A stretch of 64,000 bases of DNA, from positions 62,001 through 126,000 of the forward strand of contig OZ246966.1 of assembly GCA_965232405.1 (NCBI GenBank). Reading direction: 5' to 3'. This DNA is from RCIO01 sp965232405. Its GTDB lineage: Bacteria; Pseudomonadota; Alphaproteobacteria; Rhizobiales; Rhizobiaceae. Under the pieces are notes generated by a model. That model searched no databases, had not been told where the DNA came from, and was given only the letters and a program-made list of their open reading frames with translations. The position numbers and the translations under genes were made by a program. Of this stretch, positions 15,969 through 25,502 are shown piece by piece. Positions within the stretch are counted from its first letter, which is position 1; each line of letters opens with the position of its first letter.

Positions 15969-17151
15969 TCGCAACGATCGCAATGAGCGCGGTGCCCAGA
16001 AGCGCCGTCGCCGCCATCAGATAGAAGCCATCGACGCCGAGCGCCTCGTAGATCGCACCCGACAGGAGCGTAACGACCGCCATCGAAAGTCCGTTGGCGG
16101 AAAAGGCAACGCCCTGGGCCGCCCCAAGCCGCTCCTCCCCAATCGTTTCGACAATCATCTTCGGAACGCCGAGAAGCACCAGCCCGGTCGAGAACGCGTG
16201 CAGGCTTTGAAGGATGAAATACGCCGCCTCGCTTCCGCCGGCCGGTTCTATCAGTGGGAAAACCAGCCATCGCACCACGGCGACAAGCCCGGCCACGATC
16301 AGCACCGCCGGGGCCGACAGCCGCCCGAATACCCGGCGAAAGGCCATCATCAGCATCACTTCGGCCACGACAGCCCATGCCCACAAAATGCCGATGGTCG
16401 TTCCGTCGATCCCGACCGATTTCCAGTAGATCGTGCCGAAGCCGAACAGCAGGCCGTGGCTGGCGTTGATGATGCCAGCGCCCGCCACCACCAGCAGGAA
16501 GTTCCGGCTCAACAGCACCGCCGCTGCGCCGCGCATGCCGGTGACCGACAGCGCAGACGCCTGCCTGGGACGGCCAAGCCGCGGTGCGTAGGCAGACGCG
16601 ACAAGCGTCATTGCCATGCCCGTCGTGATGACGACAGGCACGATTGACGATCCGAAATATGAAATGAGCGCTCCGCCGGCCAGATTGGCCAGCAGAAACG
16701 AGATCGAGCCCCATTTGCGGATCGACGCATAGTTGGTCCCGAAGCGGCGCATGCCCGACATGGCGATCGACTCGGCCAATGGCGCATGCGGCGCCCAAAC
16801 GGTCTGAAGCGCCAGAGATAGTACCAGAACCCACAGATAGGTCGGCTCCAGCCAGTAGCCGAATGAAAGGACGAGCGCGCCGGCCGCAACGGCGATCAAC
16901 ACATAGGCTCGGTCTCCAACCGTATCCGCGAATGCGCTGACCAGCGGGGTCGAAATGACGCGAACGAACATCGGCGCAGACAGCACCAACGCGATCTGGG
17001 TCGGATCGAAGCCGCTGTCCTCCAGCCAGAGCGGGAAAAACGGCAGATGAACCCCCATCGGCACGAAAATCGTGGCAATCAGGAACGAGAGGCGAAGCTC
17101 GAAATGGGCCGGCTTCTCGGCGTCAGAAATCGGTTGTGCCGGAACGGTCAT
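15916..17151 (-). CDS. MFS transporter, HcaT/MFS_1-like
   Basis: A 411-residue inner-membrane carrier with about 12 hydrophobic segments, starting at the ATG at 17151 (a GTG at 17178 is also open). The N-terminal half (PMGVHLPFFPLWLEDSG, then RVISTPLVSAFADTVGDR) and the central RKWGSISFLLANL match the 3-phenylpropionate permease-like branch. The substrate is unknown. The gene's stop lies 53 bp inside the 3' end of the convergent epimerase gene. Functional linkage to the epimerase is possible but not shown. Confidence 0.82.
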   Translation of the reverse strand: MTVPAQPISDAEKPAHFELRLSFLIATIFVPMGVHLPFFPLWLEDSGFDPTQIALVLSAPMFVRVISTPLVSAFADTVGDRAYVLIAVAAGALVLSFGYWLEPTYLWVLVLSLALQTVWAPHAPLAESIAMSGMRRFGTNYASIRKWGSISFLLANLAGGALISYFGSSIVPVVITTGMAMTLVASAYAPRLGRPRQASALSVTGMRGAAAVLLSRNFLLVVAGAGIINASHGLLFGFGTIYWKSVGIDGTTIGILWAWAVVAEVMLMMAFRRVFGRLSAPAVLIVAGLVAVVRWLVFPLIEPAGGSEAAYFILQSLHAFSTGLVLLGVPKMIVETIGEERLGAAQGVAFSANGLSMAVVTLLSGAIYEALGVDGFYLMAATALLGTALIAIVAIIPTRPSPAETPANPNR

Positions 17152-17240
17152 CAATGACCCGGAGAATGAGAGACTCACGCGAATGCGCGACTATCTCAAC
17201 CGATTAGCATGCGAACCATTGTCGCGAAACGGCAGCCCGC

Positions 17241-18071
17241 TCAGGCGGCCTCATATTCGGCGTCCGGAATGACGATCGGCACCTTGCGCGCCCTGTCACT
17301 GACCGTTTCCAGCTCGGCTCCGGCGATATCGCGCCAGTGTATCACCTCGAAGGTCCCGTCCGAATGTTCGGCGACAGCAGTGCAGCTTTCCACCCAGTCG
17401 CCAGTGTTGATGTAGCGAATGCCGGCGATGTCCTCCATCGTGGCGTGGTGGATATGACCGCAGATCACACCGTCCACCTCGCTGCGCCGCGCCTCGTCTG
17501 CTACCAGCGTCTGGAACGCGCTGATGAAATTGACCGCCTTCTTCACGCGGACCTTGGCCCAAGACGAAAACGACCAGTAAGGCATGCCGAACACGCGCCG
17601 TACACGCGCGACAATGCGGTTGACGACAATCGAGGCGTCGTAGGCGAAGTCGCCCAGATAGGCGAGCCAGCGAACAGAATGAACGATCGAATCGAACTGG
17701 TCGCCGTGAATGACGAGATAACGCTTGCCGTTCGCCGCTTCGTGGACGGTCCTGTCCATAACTTCCACGCCACCGAAATGCGTACCCTGAAAGCCGCGCA
17801 GGAACTCGTCATGATTGCCGGCAATGTAATTGATCTTGGTTCCCTTGCGCGCCTGCCGCAGCAGCTTCTGCACGACATCATTGTGCGCCTGCGGCCAGTG
17901 CCAGCTTCGCTTCAGCCGCCATCCGTCGACGATGTCGCCGACCAGATAGATCGTCTCGGCCTCGTGGAAACGCAGGAAATCGATCAGATAATCCGCTTTG
18001 GCCGGTTTGGAACCCAGATGGACATCGGAGATGAAAAGGGTACGGAAGCGGCGCGGCTGGTCTGAGCTCAT
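17241..18071 (-). CDS. metallophosphoesterase, UDP-2,3-diacylglucosamine diphosphatase-like (COG2908)
   Basis: 276 residues with the full calcineurin-type metal site: ISDVHLG, VGDIVDGW, AGNHDE, VIHGDQFD and CGHIHHA. This resembles LpxH, which cleaves UDP-2,3-diacylglucosamine to lipid X. Many rhizobia rely on LpxI for that step and also keep this longer LpxH-like paralogue, so the exact substrate is uncertain. It stands alone, 126 bp from the divergent SDR gene. Confidence 0.82.
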   Translation of the reverse strand: MSSDQPRRFRTLFISDVHLGSKPAKADYLIDFLRFHEAETIYLVGDIVDGWRLKRSWHWPQAHNDVVQKLLRQARKGTKINYIAGNHDEFLRGFQGTHFGGVEVMDRTVHEAANGKRYLVIHGDQFDSIVHSVRWLAYLGDFAYDASIVVNRIVARVRRVFGMPYWSFSSWAKVRVKKAVNFISAFQTLVADEARRSEVDGVICGHIHHATMEDIAGIRYINTGDWVESCTAVAEHSDGTFEVIHWRDIAGAELETVSDRARKVPIVIPDAEYEAA

Positions 18072-18197
18072 GAGGCAGGCCCGTTCTCGGTGCGAACGCG
18101 GCCTCTATGCGTCGATTCATGTCACAGGCTTATGACGGCTGTTGTCTTGAAACGTGCGGTCGAGTTACAGCAGCACTGCACAATCAGGAGGGCGCAC

Positions 18198-18977
18198 GTG
18201 GATTACGGTATCAAGGGTCGGACGGCGATTGTCTGCGCATCGAGCCGGGGGCTCGGCAGGGGCTGCGCGATAGCGCTGGCAGAAGCCGGCTGCAATCTGG
18301 TGGTCAACGGCCGGGACGCCGCCAAACTCAAACAGACGGCAGACGAGATCCGCACCCGGTACGGCATCGAAGTCACGGAAATTGTCGCCGACGTATCGTC
18401 GCCTGAAGGTCAGCGCGCGCTGCTGGAAGCCGCCCCCAACCCCGACATTTTGGTCAACAACAATGGCGGCCCGCCGCTGAAGGATTTCCGCGAACTCGAC
18501 CGGCAGGCGATGATTGACGGCGTGACCCAAAACATGATCACGCCGATCGAGCTGATACAGGCCGTGATCGACGGCATGTCGGAGCGCAAGTTCGGCCGCA
18601 TCGTCAACATCACCTCGTTGTCGGTCTACCAGCCGATTGCCGGCCTCGATCTTTCGTCTGGCGCAAGGGCTGGCCTGACTGCCTTTCTGGCAGGCGTGGC
18701 ACGAAAGGTGGCGCATCACAACGTCACAATTAACAGCGTTCTGCCCGGCAAGTTCGACACCGACCGCATCCGCTCCAACATTCGCATTGGCGCACAGAAG
18801 GCAGGCATCTCGGAAGAAGAGCGCGCGAAGCAGCAGATGGCCGAAATTCCGGCGCAGCGCTTCGGCACGCCTGAAGAATTCGGTCAGGCTTGCGCCTTCC
18901 TCTGTTCATCACATGCCGGCTATATCACCGGGCAGAACTTGCGCATGGATGGCGGCCTCTTCGACGCTGCGTTCTGA
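18198..18977 (+). CDS. SDR-family protein lacking the catalytic Tyr and Lys
   Basis: 259 residues from a GTG at 18198, decided by a perfect AGGAGGG 5 bases upstream; the frame is open from 18090. It has a Rossmann fold with an altered cofactor loop (CASSRGLGRG in place of TGxxxGxG), the NNxGG motif and a C-terminal GQNLRMDGG. Where classical SDRs have YxxxK, this one reads LSSGARAG, with Leu for Tyr and Arg for Lys. This is characteristic of the divergent beta-ketoacyl-reductase-like SDR subgroup, whose reaction is not known. It is 15 bp upstream of the malic enzyme gene and probably co-transcribed. Confidence 0.85.
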   Translation: MDYGIKGRTAIVCASSRGLGRGCAIALAEAGCNLVVNGRDAAKLKQTADEIRTRYGIEVTEIVADVSSPEGQRALLEAAPNPDILVNNNGGPPLKDFRELDRQAMIDGVTQNMITPIELIQAVIDGMSERKFGRIVNITSLSVYQPIAGLDLSSGARAGLTAFLAGVARKVAHHNVTINSVLPGKFDTDRIRSNIRIGAQKAGISEEERAKQQMAEIPAQRFGTPEEFGQACAFLCSSHAGYITGQNLRMDGGLFDAAF

Positions 18978-18992
18978 CGGGGCACTATCCGG

Positions 18993-21299
18993 ATGAGTGG
19001 ATCAGACAAGAAGGCGCCGCGGTTTTCCGATTTCGAGGAAGCCGCGCTTTTCTTTCATCGCCATCCGGTTCCCGGCAAGCTGGCGATCCAGGCGACAAAG
19101 CCGCTGGGTAACCAGCGCGATCTGGCGCTGGCCTATTCGCCGGGCGTTGCCGCACCCTGTCTGGCCATTGAGGCCGACCCCCGAAAGGCCGCCGACTTCA
19201 CGGCGCGCGGCAATCTGGTTGCGGTAATTTCCAACGGCTCAGCCGTGCTCGGCCTCGGCAATATCGGCCCGCTTGCCTCCAAGCCGGTAATGGAAGGCAA
19301 GGCCGTCCTGTTCAAGAAATTCTCGGGCATCGACGTGTTCGACATCGAGATCGACGCGCCGACCGTCGAGCGCATGGTCGATACGGTGTCCGCGCTCGAA
19401 CCCACCTTCGGCGGCATCAATCTGGAGGACATCAAGGCACCGGAGTGCTTCGAGGTCGAGGAACAGCTCAAGGCGAAGATGGGCATTCCCGTCTTTCACG
19501 ACGACCAGCACGGCACGGCAATCATCGTTGCGGCCTGCGTCATCAATGCGCTGGAACTGGCTGGCAAGGACATCGGCAAAGTCAGGATCGTCACGTCCGG
19601 CGCAGGTGCTGCGGCGCTCGCCTGCGTGAACCTGCTGGTGTCGCTGGGCGCAAATCCGGACAACATCTGGCTGACCGACCGGCATGGCGTCGCATGGCGC
19701 GGCCGCACGGAGGAAATGGACCGCTGGAAGGAACCCTATCTGAAGGACACCGACGCGCGAACGCTGGCGGACGTGATCGGCGGAGCGGACGTCTTTCTCG
19801 GTCTGTCAGCCGCCGGCGTTCTCAAGCCCGAACTCCTGAAGGAAATGGCCGAGAAGCCGCTGGTCATGGCGCTCGCCAACCCAACGCCTGAGATCATGCC
19901 CGACCTTGCGCGCGAGGCGCGGCCAGACGCGATGATCTGCACGGGGCGGTCCGATTTTCCCAATCAAGTCAACAATGTATTGTGTTTTCCTTACATATTT
20001 CGCGGCGCCCTGGATGTCGGCGCAACGGCCATCAACGAAGAGATGAAGATGGCGGCGGTGGAAGCGATCGCAGCACTTGCGCGCGAAGAGCCGTCTGATG
20101 TCGCTGCCCGCGCCTATTCGGGCGAGACGCCGATCTTCGGGCCAGATTTCCTGATCCCCTCGCCCTTCGATCCCCGCCTGATCCTGCGCATCGCGCCGGC
20201 GGTGGCGAAGGCCGCCTGCGAGACCGGCGTCGCAACCCGTCCGATAGAGGACATGGACGCCTATGTCGACCGGCTGACACGCTTCGTCTTCCGTTCAGGC
20301 CTGGTGATGAAGCCGGTCTTTTCCGCCGCCAGGCAGGCCGGCGGCAAGCGGGTCGTATATGCCGACGGCGAGGACGAGCGCGTGCTGCGCGCCGCACAGG
20401 TGGTGATCGAGGAAGGCATTGCAGAGCCCATCCTCATCGGCCGCCCGCAGGTCGTCGAAACACGGCTGAAGCGTTACGGCCTGAAGATCCGTGCGGGCAC
20501 CGACTTTGAGCTGGTCAACCCGGAAGACGACCCGCGCTATCGCGATTATGTTGACCTGCTCGTGAAGCTTGCCGGGCGGCGCGGAATAACGCCGGAAGCA
20601 GCCCGCACGCTGGTTCGCACCAACAGCACTGTTATCGCCGCACTTGCGCTGGTTCGCGGCGAGGCCGACGCCATGATCTGCGGTCTCGAAGGGCGTTTCG
20701 AGCGGCATCTGCGCAATGTCGACGTGATTGTCGGCCGCCGCGACGACGCGCAGGACTATTCCGCGCTTTCGATGCTGATCTCCGATCGCGGCTCGACCTT
20801 CCTGACCGACACCTATGTCACCGTCGATCCGGCAGCCGACGAGATTGCCGAAATGACCATTCTGGCGGCCGAAGAAATCCGCCGCTTCGGCCTCGAGCCC
20901 AAGGCTGCCCTGCTCTCGCACTCCAATTTCGGCTCTCGCGATTCCGCCAGCGCACTCAAGATGCGCCAGGCGGCAAAGCTGCTGCGCAAGCTGGCGCCCG
21001 ACCTGCAGGCCGACGGCGAAATGCATGGTGATTCCGCCCTGTCGGTCGACCTCAGAAACCGGGTGTTCCCGCATTCCGGGCTGGACGGGGAAGCCAACCT
21101 GCTTGTTTTCCCAAATCTCGACGCCGCCAATATCGCGCTGACGACAATCAAGTCGATGACCGACGCGCTCCACGTCGGCCCGATACTGCTTGGAACGCGG
21201 CTGCCGGCGCACATTTTGACGCCCTCGGTGACCTCGCGCGGCGTCGTCAACATGACCGCACTGGCCGTCGTCGAGGCTGCGCAGCGCGCAGCCGGCTAG
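18993..21299 (+). CDS. maeB: malic enzyme with C-terminal phosphotransacetylase-like domain
   Basis: 768 residues. The first 430 or so are the malic enzyme: YSPGVAAPC, the metal site in FHDDQHGTAI, and the nucleotide loop TSGAGAAALA. The rest is a phosphate acetyltransferase-like domain that binds acetyl-CoA as a regulator and lacks PTA activity in characterised homologues. It decarboxylates malate to pyruvate with NAD(P)H. Rhizobia carry two such enzymes, NAD-linked Dme (needed for symbiotic nitrogen fixation) and NADP-linked Tme; the sequence alone does not decide which this is. Confidence 0.93.
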   Translation: MSGSDKKAPRFSDFEEAALFFHRHPVPGKLAIQATKPLGNQRDLALAYSPGVAAPCLAIEADPRKAADFTARGNLVAVISNGSAVLGLGNIGPLASKPVMEGKAVLFKKFSGIDVFDIEIDAPTVERMVDTVSALEPTFGGINLEDIKAPECFEVEEQLKAKMGIPVFHDDQHGTAIIVAACVINALELAGKDIGKVRIVTSGAGAAALACVNLLVSLGANPDNIWLTDRHGVAWRGRTEEMDRWKEPYLKDTDARTLADVIGGADVFLGLSAAGVLKPELLKEMAEKPLVMALANPTPEIMPDLAREARPDAMICTGRSDFPNQVNNVLCFPYIFRGALDVGATAINEEMKMAAVEAIAALAREEPSDVAARAYSGETPIFGPDFLIPSPFDPRLILRIAPAVAKAACETGVATRPIEDMDAYVDRLTRFVFRSGLVMKPVFSAARQAGGKRVVYADGEDERVLRAAQVVIEEGIAEPILIGRPQVVETRLKRYGLKIRAGTDFELVNPEDDPRYRDYVDLLVKLAGRRGITPEAARTLVRTNSTVIAALALVRGEADAMICGLEGRFERHLRNVDVIVGRRDDAQDYSALSMLISDRGSTFLTDTYVTVDPAADEIAEMTILAAEEIRRFGLEPKAALLSHSNFGSRDSASALKMRQAAKLLRKLAPDLQADGEMHGDSALSVDLRNRVFPHSGLDGEANLLVFPNLDAANIALTTIKSMTDALHVGPILLGTRLPAHILTPSVTSRGVVNMTALAVVEAAQRAAG

Positions 21300-21391
21300 G
21301 ACGGTCAATCAAAGGTTAACCCGCCTGCCTTAGCATTTTCGCAGGCAGCTTCGCGCCCGGTGGCGCGATTCGGCTGCAAGCGGCGGGCGCG

Positions 21392-22549
21392 ATGCGGCTA
21401 TCTTCGATCACGGCAAGACTTTCGGTGATTGCGGTCGCCGCCGCGGTGGTTGTTGCGAGCCCGCAGGTTGTTGCCGCGCAGTCGGACTGCCGCAATCTCG
21501 AAGCACAGCTTGCTTCCGTCTCGAATGGTGGCGACCGCACCAAGTTGCGCCGCTACGAACGCGCAATCATCTCGCAAAAACAGCAGCTTGAGCGGGCGAA
21601 AAACCGACAGCAGAACAATGGCTGCGGCTCGTTCCTGGCGTCGATCAAGCCGCAATGCGGCGACATTCGCGCCACCGTCGCCAAGATGGAGCGCAATCTG
21701 CTGCAGCTTCAGCGCACCAAGAATGAAATCGCCGGCGGTTCGGCAAAGCGCGAAAAGGCGCGCATCCTGACCGCGATCAAGAAGAATGGCTGCCGCGACG
21801 CAACTGCGCGCAACGAGGATGACAACCGGTCGAAGGGTCTGTTTTCCCGGTTGTTCGGTTCACGGGAGAGCGAGCGCAAAAACACAATCGACGTCGAGGA
21901 GGCCACGACCAGCCGCAATTCCTCGTCAGGCAGGAGTGCTAAGCCCGGCAACTACCGCACGCTGTGCGTGCGTACCTGCGACGGCTATTTCTTCCCGATT
22001 GCCTATTCGTCCTCGCCCAAACTGTTCGACCGCGACAGCAAGGCCTGCCAGGCCATGTGCCCGGGCACCGAAGTTGAGCTCTTTTATCACCGGGTTCCCG
22101 ACGAGGAGACCGACGCCATGATCTCGTCGGTCAACGGCGAGCCATACACCGAACTTCCGATGGCGTTCCGCTACCGCGATCCTGCCTACGAGCGCACCAA
22201 GGCCTGCAAGTGCAATGCGCCGAAGGAGTTCAGCATTATCGCCGGCGATCTGCCGGAGCAGACTGAGGACGATGAGGCAGTCGAGCAGGCCACCATCCTG
22301 CCAGAGCCTGAAGCCAGACCGGATCCGGCTGAAGACCCCGAAACCCGCGCAAACCGCGAAGGCGGCCTTACCGCGTCGTCGATTGCAGAGTTGCTGGCGC
22401 CTCAGATCGCCGTGGTGGAAGAAGAACCGGCCATGCGCACGCTGGACGACGACAACGAACGGCGGATCAGGGTCGTCGGGCCAGCGTTCCTTCCCGACCC
22501 AGAAGCGGCAATAGATCTGCGAGCTCCGGGCCGGACGGAACTCCAGTAA
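21392..22549 (+). CDS. secreted DUF2865 protein
   Basis: 385 residues with a signal peptide (SVIAVAAAVVVASPQVVAAQ). It contains helical, Arg/Gln-rich segments with paired Cys (NNGCGSFLASIKPQCGD). The DUF2865 core follows: LCVRTCDGYFFPI, SKACQAMCPGTEVELFYH and the late CKCNAP. Even-numbered Cys suggest disulfides in the periplasm. The family is found almost only in Hyphomicrobiales and has no known function. The C-terminus is acidic and Pro-rich. The last 83 bp overlap the 3' end of gltX on the other strand. Confidence 0.85.
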   Translation: MRLSSITARLSVIAVAAAVVVASPQVVAAQSDCRNLEAQLASVSNGGDRTKLRRYERAIISQKQQLERAKNRQQNNGCGSFLASIKPQCGDIRATVAKMERNLLQLQRTKNEIAGGSAKREKARILTAIKKNGCRDATARNEDDNRSKGLFSRLFGSRESERKNTIDVEEATTSRNSSSGRSAKPGNYRTLCVRTCDGYFFPIAYSSSPKLFDRDSKACQAMCPGTEVELFYHRVPDEETDAMISSVNGEPYTELPMAFRYRDPAYERTKACKCNAPKEFSIIAGDLPEQTEDDEAVEQATILPEPEARPDPAEDPETRANREGGLTASSIAELLAPQIAVVEEEPAMRTLDDDNERRIRVVGPAFLPDPEAAIDLRAPGRTELQ

Positions 22550-23840
22550 GCGCCAGTCTCAGCGGCGCGAACAGCGCCTTGCCCTTGCGTCCGGTCTGTT
22601 CCTTCACCGCGCTGGTCCATTCCTTCCAGGTTTCGCGGTTCCACGGCTCCGGCGGCAACACCTCGAAGGCCTCACGGACGAAGGCGATGTCCTCATCGGA
22701 CAATGCCACCGGCGCGGCAGGTCCATTGGTGACAATCGACCACCAGGCACCGGCCTCCGCGACTTTTTCGATATTGCCGCGCACCGCAAGCCAGAAAGGC
22801 TCGGCCCTGTCGCCCGCGATGCCCTGTTCTGCCAGCCGCTGGCGAACTGCATCGAATGGCATGTCGCGCAACAGCGCCCTGTTGAGCACCAGAAGTTCGG
22901 CGGGATCGAATTTGGCCGCGCTGCGCGAACTGCGCGATATGTCGAAATCCGCCGCCAACGCATCCATGTCCGGCACAGCTGAAACGGCATCGGAAGTGCC
23001 AATCAGCGTCGCCAGTGAAGCAACCGCCATCGGTTCGATGCCGTCTTCGCGCAGGCTCTTGATCGACAGCGCACCAGTCCGCTTGGACAAGCCCTCGCCG
23101 GTCGCAGCCGTCAGAAGATTATGGTGCCCGAAAGCTGGTGGTTCGCTGCCCAGCGCACGAAACAGCGCAATCTGCGCGCCCGTATTGGTGATGTGGTCAT
23201 CGCCTCGGATGACATGGGTCACGCCAAGGTCGATATCATCGACAACGGATGGCAGCGTATAGAGATATGTCCCGTCCTCGCGGATCAGGACCGGGTCTGA
23301 GAGCGACGCCAGATCGACCGTCTCCGGCCCGCGAACGACATCATCCCACTTGATCTCGGTCCGCTGCGTCTCCTGCGGATCGCTTTCGAAATTGGGCAGG
23401 AGAAATCGCCAGTGCGGCTTGCGGCCTTCGGCCTCAAATGCCGCGCGCTCTTCGTCGGTCAGCTTGAGCGCCTCGCGACCATAGACCGGCGGCAAGCGGC
23501 GCTGCAGCCGGATCCGCCTGCGCCGCTCAAGCTCCTCCGCCGTCTCGTAGCATGGATAGAGAAGGCCAGCCTTCTTCAACTGCTCCACCGCAGCGTCGTA
23601 GAGCCCGAAGCGCTCAGACTGCCGATAGATTGCGTCCGGAGCCAAGCCCAGCCAATCGAGATCGGTCTCGATCTGGTCGGCGAATGCGCGCGTCGAACGC
23701 GCGGTGTCTGTGTCGTCGAAACGCAGGATGAACTGCCCGTTGGAACTCTTGGCGAACAGCCAGTTGAACAGCGCGGTGCGTGCATTACCGATATGGATGA
23801 AGCCGGTAGGCGACGGAGCGAAACGGACGGTGATTGTCAT
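22467..23840 (-). CDS. gltX: glutamyl-tRNA synthetase
   Basis: A 457-residue class I synthetase starting at the ATG at 23840 (MTITVRFAPSPTG). HIGN (residues 16-19) is the HIGH motif and GLSKR (about 247-251) the KMSKS loop. FDDTD and the C-terminal helical anticodon domain are present. Many alphaproteobacteria carry two GluRS genes, one of which may charge tRNA-Gln; which copy this is cannot be decided here. The start overlaps the upstream MFS stop by 4 bp (ATGA), and the 3' end overlaps DUF2865 by 83 bp. The frame runs open further upstream to 24161 but that part lies within the MFS gene. Confidence 0.95.
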   Translation of the reverse strand: MTITVRFAPSPTGFIHIGNARTALFNWLFAKSSNGQFILRFDDTDTARSTRAFADQIETDLDWLGLAPDAIYRQSERFGLYDAAVEQLKKAGLLYPCYETAEELERRRRIRLQRRLPPVYGREALKLTDEERAAFEAEGRKPHWRFLLPNFESDPQETQRTEIKWDDVVRGPETVDLASLSDPVLIREDGTYLYTLPSVVDDIDLGVTHVIRGDDHITNTGAQIALFRALGSEPPAFGHHNLLTAATGEGLSKRTGALSIKSLREDGIEPMAVASLATLIGTSDAVSAVPDMDALAADFDISRSSRSAAKFDPAELLVLNRALLRDMPFDAVRQRLAEQGIAGDRAEPFWLAVRGNIEKVAEAGAWWSIVTNGPAAPVALSDEDIAFVREAFEVLPPEPWNRETWKEWTSAVKEQTGRKGKALFAPLRLALTGVPSGPELADLLPLLGREGTLARRP

Positions 23841-25084
23841 GGCTGCGGCGTAGCCGAAGCCCCCTGCGCTTGCAAGTTGCGCGCGCTGAGCGCCCTGGAG
23901 ACGAAATACATAAGCACCGAGGCACAGAAGCAATAAGCGCCCATGACGAATATCTGGAACGGATAACTGACATCGATGTCGATCAGATAGCCAGTCAAGC
24001 CGGGACCCGCGGCGGTGCCAAAAACCATGATCGCGACGATGAACGCCCGGATCGCACCGAGGTATTTGACGCCATAGATTTCGGGAAAGAGCGCCCCGAA
24101 CAGGGTGTTCTGAAACCCGTAGGATATGCCGAGCAGTCCCATGAACAGGATCGAGCCCCATTGCGCCTCGATCCCGGCCAGCGCCATGCAGGCGAGACCA
24201 AGCGGAATGAGAAATGTGGGCAACATGGCGACCGCGCTGAACCGGTCAACCAGATAACCGGCAATCAGCGAGAACGTGACCACCATCGCCGCCATGAAGG
24301 TGAAGGACGCAGCGAATCCTTCGAGCGACCAGCCACGAAGCTCGACCAGATAGACCTGGTGAAAGAATATCGTCGTGCCGATGAAGCCGGGCGCGAATAT
24401 GCCGAGAAGCAGCGGGTAGAACAGCGGATCGCGCAGAACCTCTGCCCGTGTCCAGTCGCGAACGGCGGTTGCCGGCATGGAAGGGTCGGAGGAGCGTGGC
24501 TGCCGCTCGACCGCCACCAGCGACGATATCAGCGGCAGTGCGACCACCATCAGCGCTATGGCGCAGGCAATCCACGCTCCGCGCCAGCCGAATGCGCCGG
24601 CAGTCACCACGAACAGGAACGGAAACACCGCTTCCCCGGCATTGACGCCGATCGCGGTGACCGACGTTGCCTTGCCGCGCTGCGCGGCAAACCACCGTCC
24701 TGCCGCCGTGAACGCGTTCTGGCTCATCATGCCCTGCCCGAACAGACGCAGCATGTAGATCGCCAGCCCAAGCAGCAGCAGATGCTGGGAGAACGACATG
24801 AGCAAGCACGCCACGGCCAGCGACGGTACGATGATGAGCGTGACCGTGCGCACCGAATAGCGGTCGACGATCTGCCCGACGCGCGGCAGGGTAAGCGCGC
24901 TCGCCAGCGTGCCCAGCATGTAAACGACGCCGAAATCGCCGTGGCTCAGTCCGTATTCTTCGCGGATATTTCCCGCCGACAGCGAAATGAAGAAGGTCTG
25001 TCCGAAGGACGAGAAATAGGTCAGCAGGAAACAGCCGCCCAGCCAGCGGGCGTTTTCGCGCAGAAAGGAAAAGAAACGGCTCAC
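23837..25084 (-). CDS. MFS transporter, oxalate/formate-antiporter-like
   Basis: 415 residues with 12 membrane spans. LGTLASALTLPRVGQIVDRYSVR is the loop 2-3 region, and GQGMMSQNAFTAAGRWFAAQRGKA with GINAGEAVFPF-like sequence is typical of the OFA and monocarboxylate branch. The substrate is unknown. It overlaps the upstream acetyltransferase and the downstream gltX by 4 bp each. It is therefore embedded in the tight operon nadE - GNAT - MFS - gltX. Confidence 0.82.
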   Translation of the reverse strand: MSRFFSFLRENARWLGGCFLLTYFSSFGQTFFISLSAGNIREEYGLSHGDFGVVYMLGTLASALTLPRVGQIVDRYSVRTVTLIIVPSLAVACLLMSFSQHLLLLGLAIYMLRLFGQGMMSQNAFTAAGRWFAAQRGKATSVTAIGVNAGEAVFPFLFVVTAGAFGWRGAWIACAIALMVVALPLISSLVAVERQPRSSDPSMPATAVRDWTRAEVLRDPLFYPLLLGIFAPGFIGTTIFFHQVYLVELRGWSLEGFAASFTFMAAMVVTFSLIAGYLVDRFSAVAMLPTFLIPLGLACMALAGIEAQWGSILFMGLLGISYGFQNTLFGALFPEIYGVKYLGAIRAFIVAIMVFGTAAGPGLTGYLIDIDVSYPFQIFVMGAYCFCASVLMYFVSRALSARNLQAQGASATPQP

Positions 25085-25494
25085 CCGGTCACCACGCGAT
25101 TGAGCCGCATTTCATCGCCGTTTGTTGAAGGCTTGAATCCATAGGCCGAGTAGAACGCGTGCGCGTCGGACGTGTTCAGCGTCCATGTGCCGACCGCTGT
25201 GAGTTCGGGGTGAGCAAGCAGCGCCTCGACCAATGCCTTGCCAATCCCGCGGCGGCGAAAGTCGGGCCAGACAATCACATCCGACATCCGTGCAAAATAG
25301 GTTCGGTCGCCCGATGCTCGTGCGAAACCGACCTGCTGTCCGTCAATCAGGGCAATCGCGCAAACCGAGTTGGCGAAAGCTCTGCAGTTTTGGTCATCCG
25401 ATCGCCCCGCACCCCAGTAAGACTCACGGATCATCGCCGAGGTGCGTTCGAAATCCATCCGCGCCTGATCGAAGCTGATTTCCACCGTGACCAA
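25081..25494 (-). CDS. GNAT-family N-acetyltransferase
   Basis: 137 residues. The acetyl-CoA-binding motif A reads VWPDFRRRGIGKALVEALL (R-x-x-G-x-G/A), followed by NTSDAHAFYSAYGFK, the usual GNAT motif B. The acceptor is unknown. The frame starts at a TTG (25494), 8 bp after the nadE stop, with a distant GGAG; the GTG at 25485 is an alternative start. It overlaps the MFS gene by 4 bp. Confidence 0.85.
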   Translation of the reverse strand: MVTVEISFDQARMDFERTSAMIRESYWGAGRSDDQNCRAFANSVCAIALIDGQQVGFARASGDRTYFARMSDVIVWPDFRRRGIGKALVEALLAHPELTAVGTWTLNTSDAHAFYSAYGFKPSTNGDEMRLNRVVTG

Positions 25495-25502
25495 AGCGTC
25501 TC

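Noticed and set aside
23841..24161. Upstream extension of gltX by 107 codons
   Set aside because: GluRS begins at MTITVRFAPSPTG; the extension only reads the MFS gene in another frame.
23834..25144. 436-codon plus-strand frame opposite the MFS gene
   Set aside because: The product is Arg/His/Gln-rich without structure, a typical antisense shadow of a membrane protein gene.
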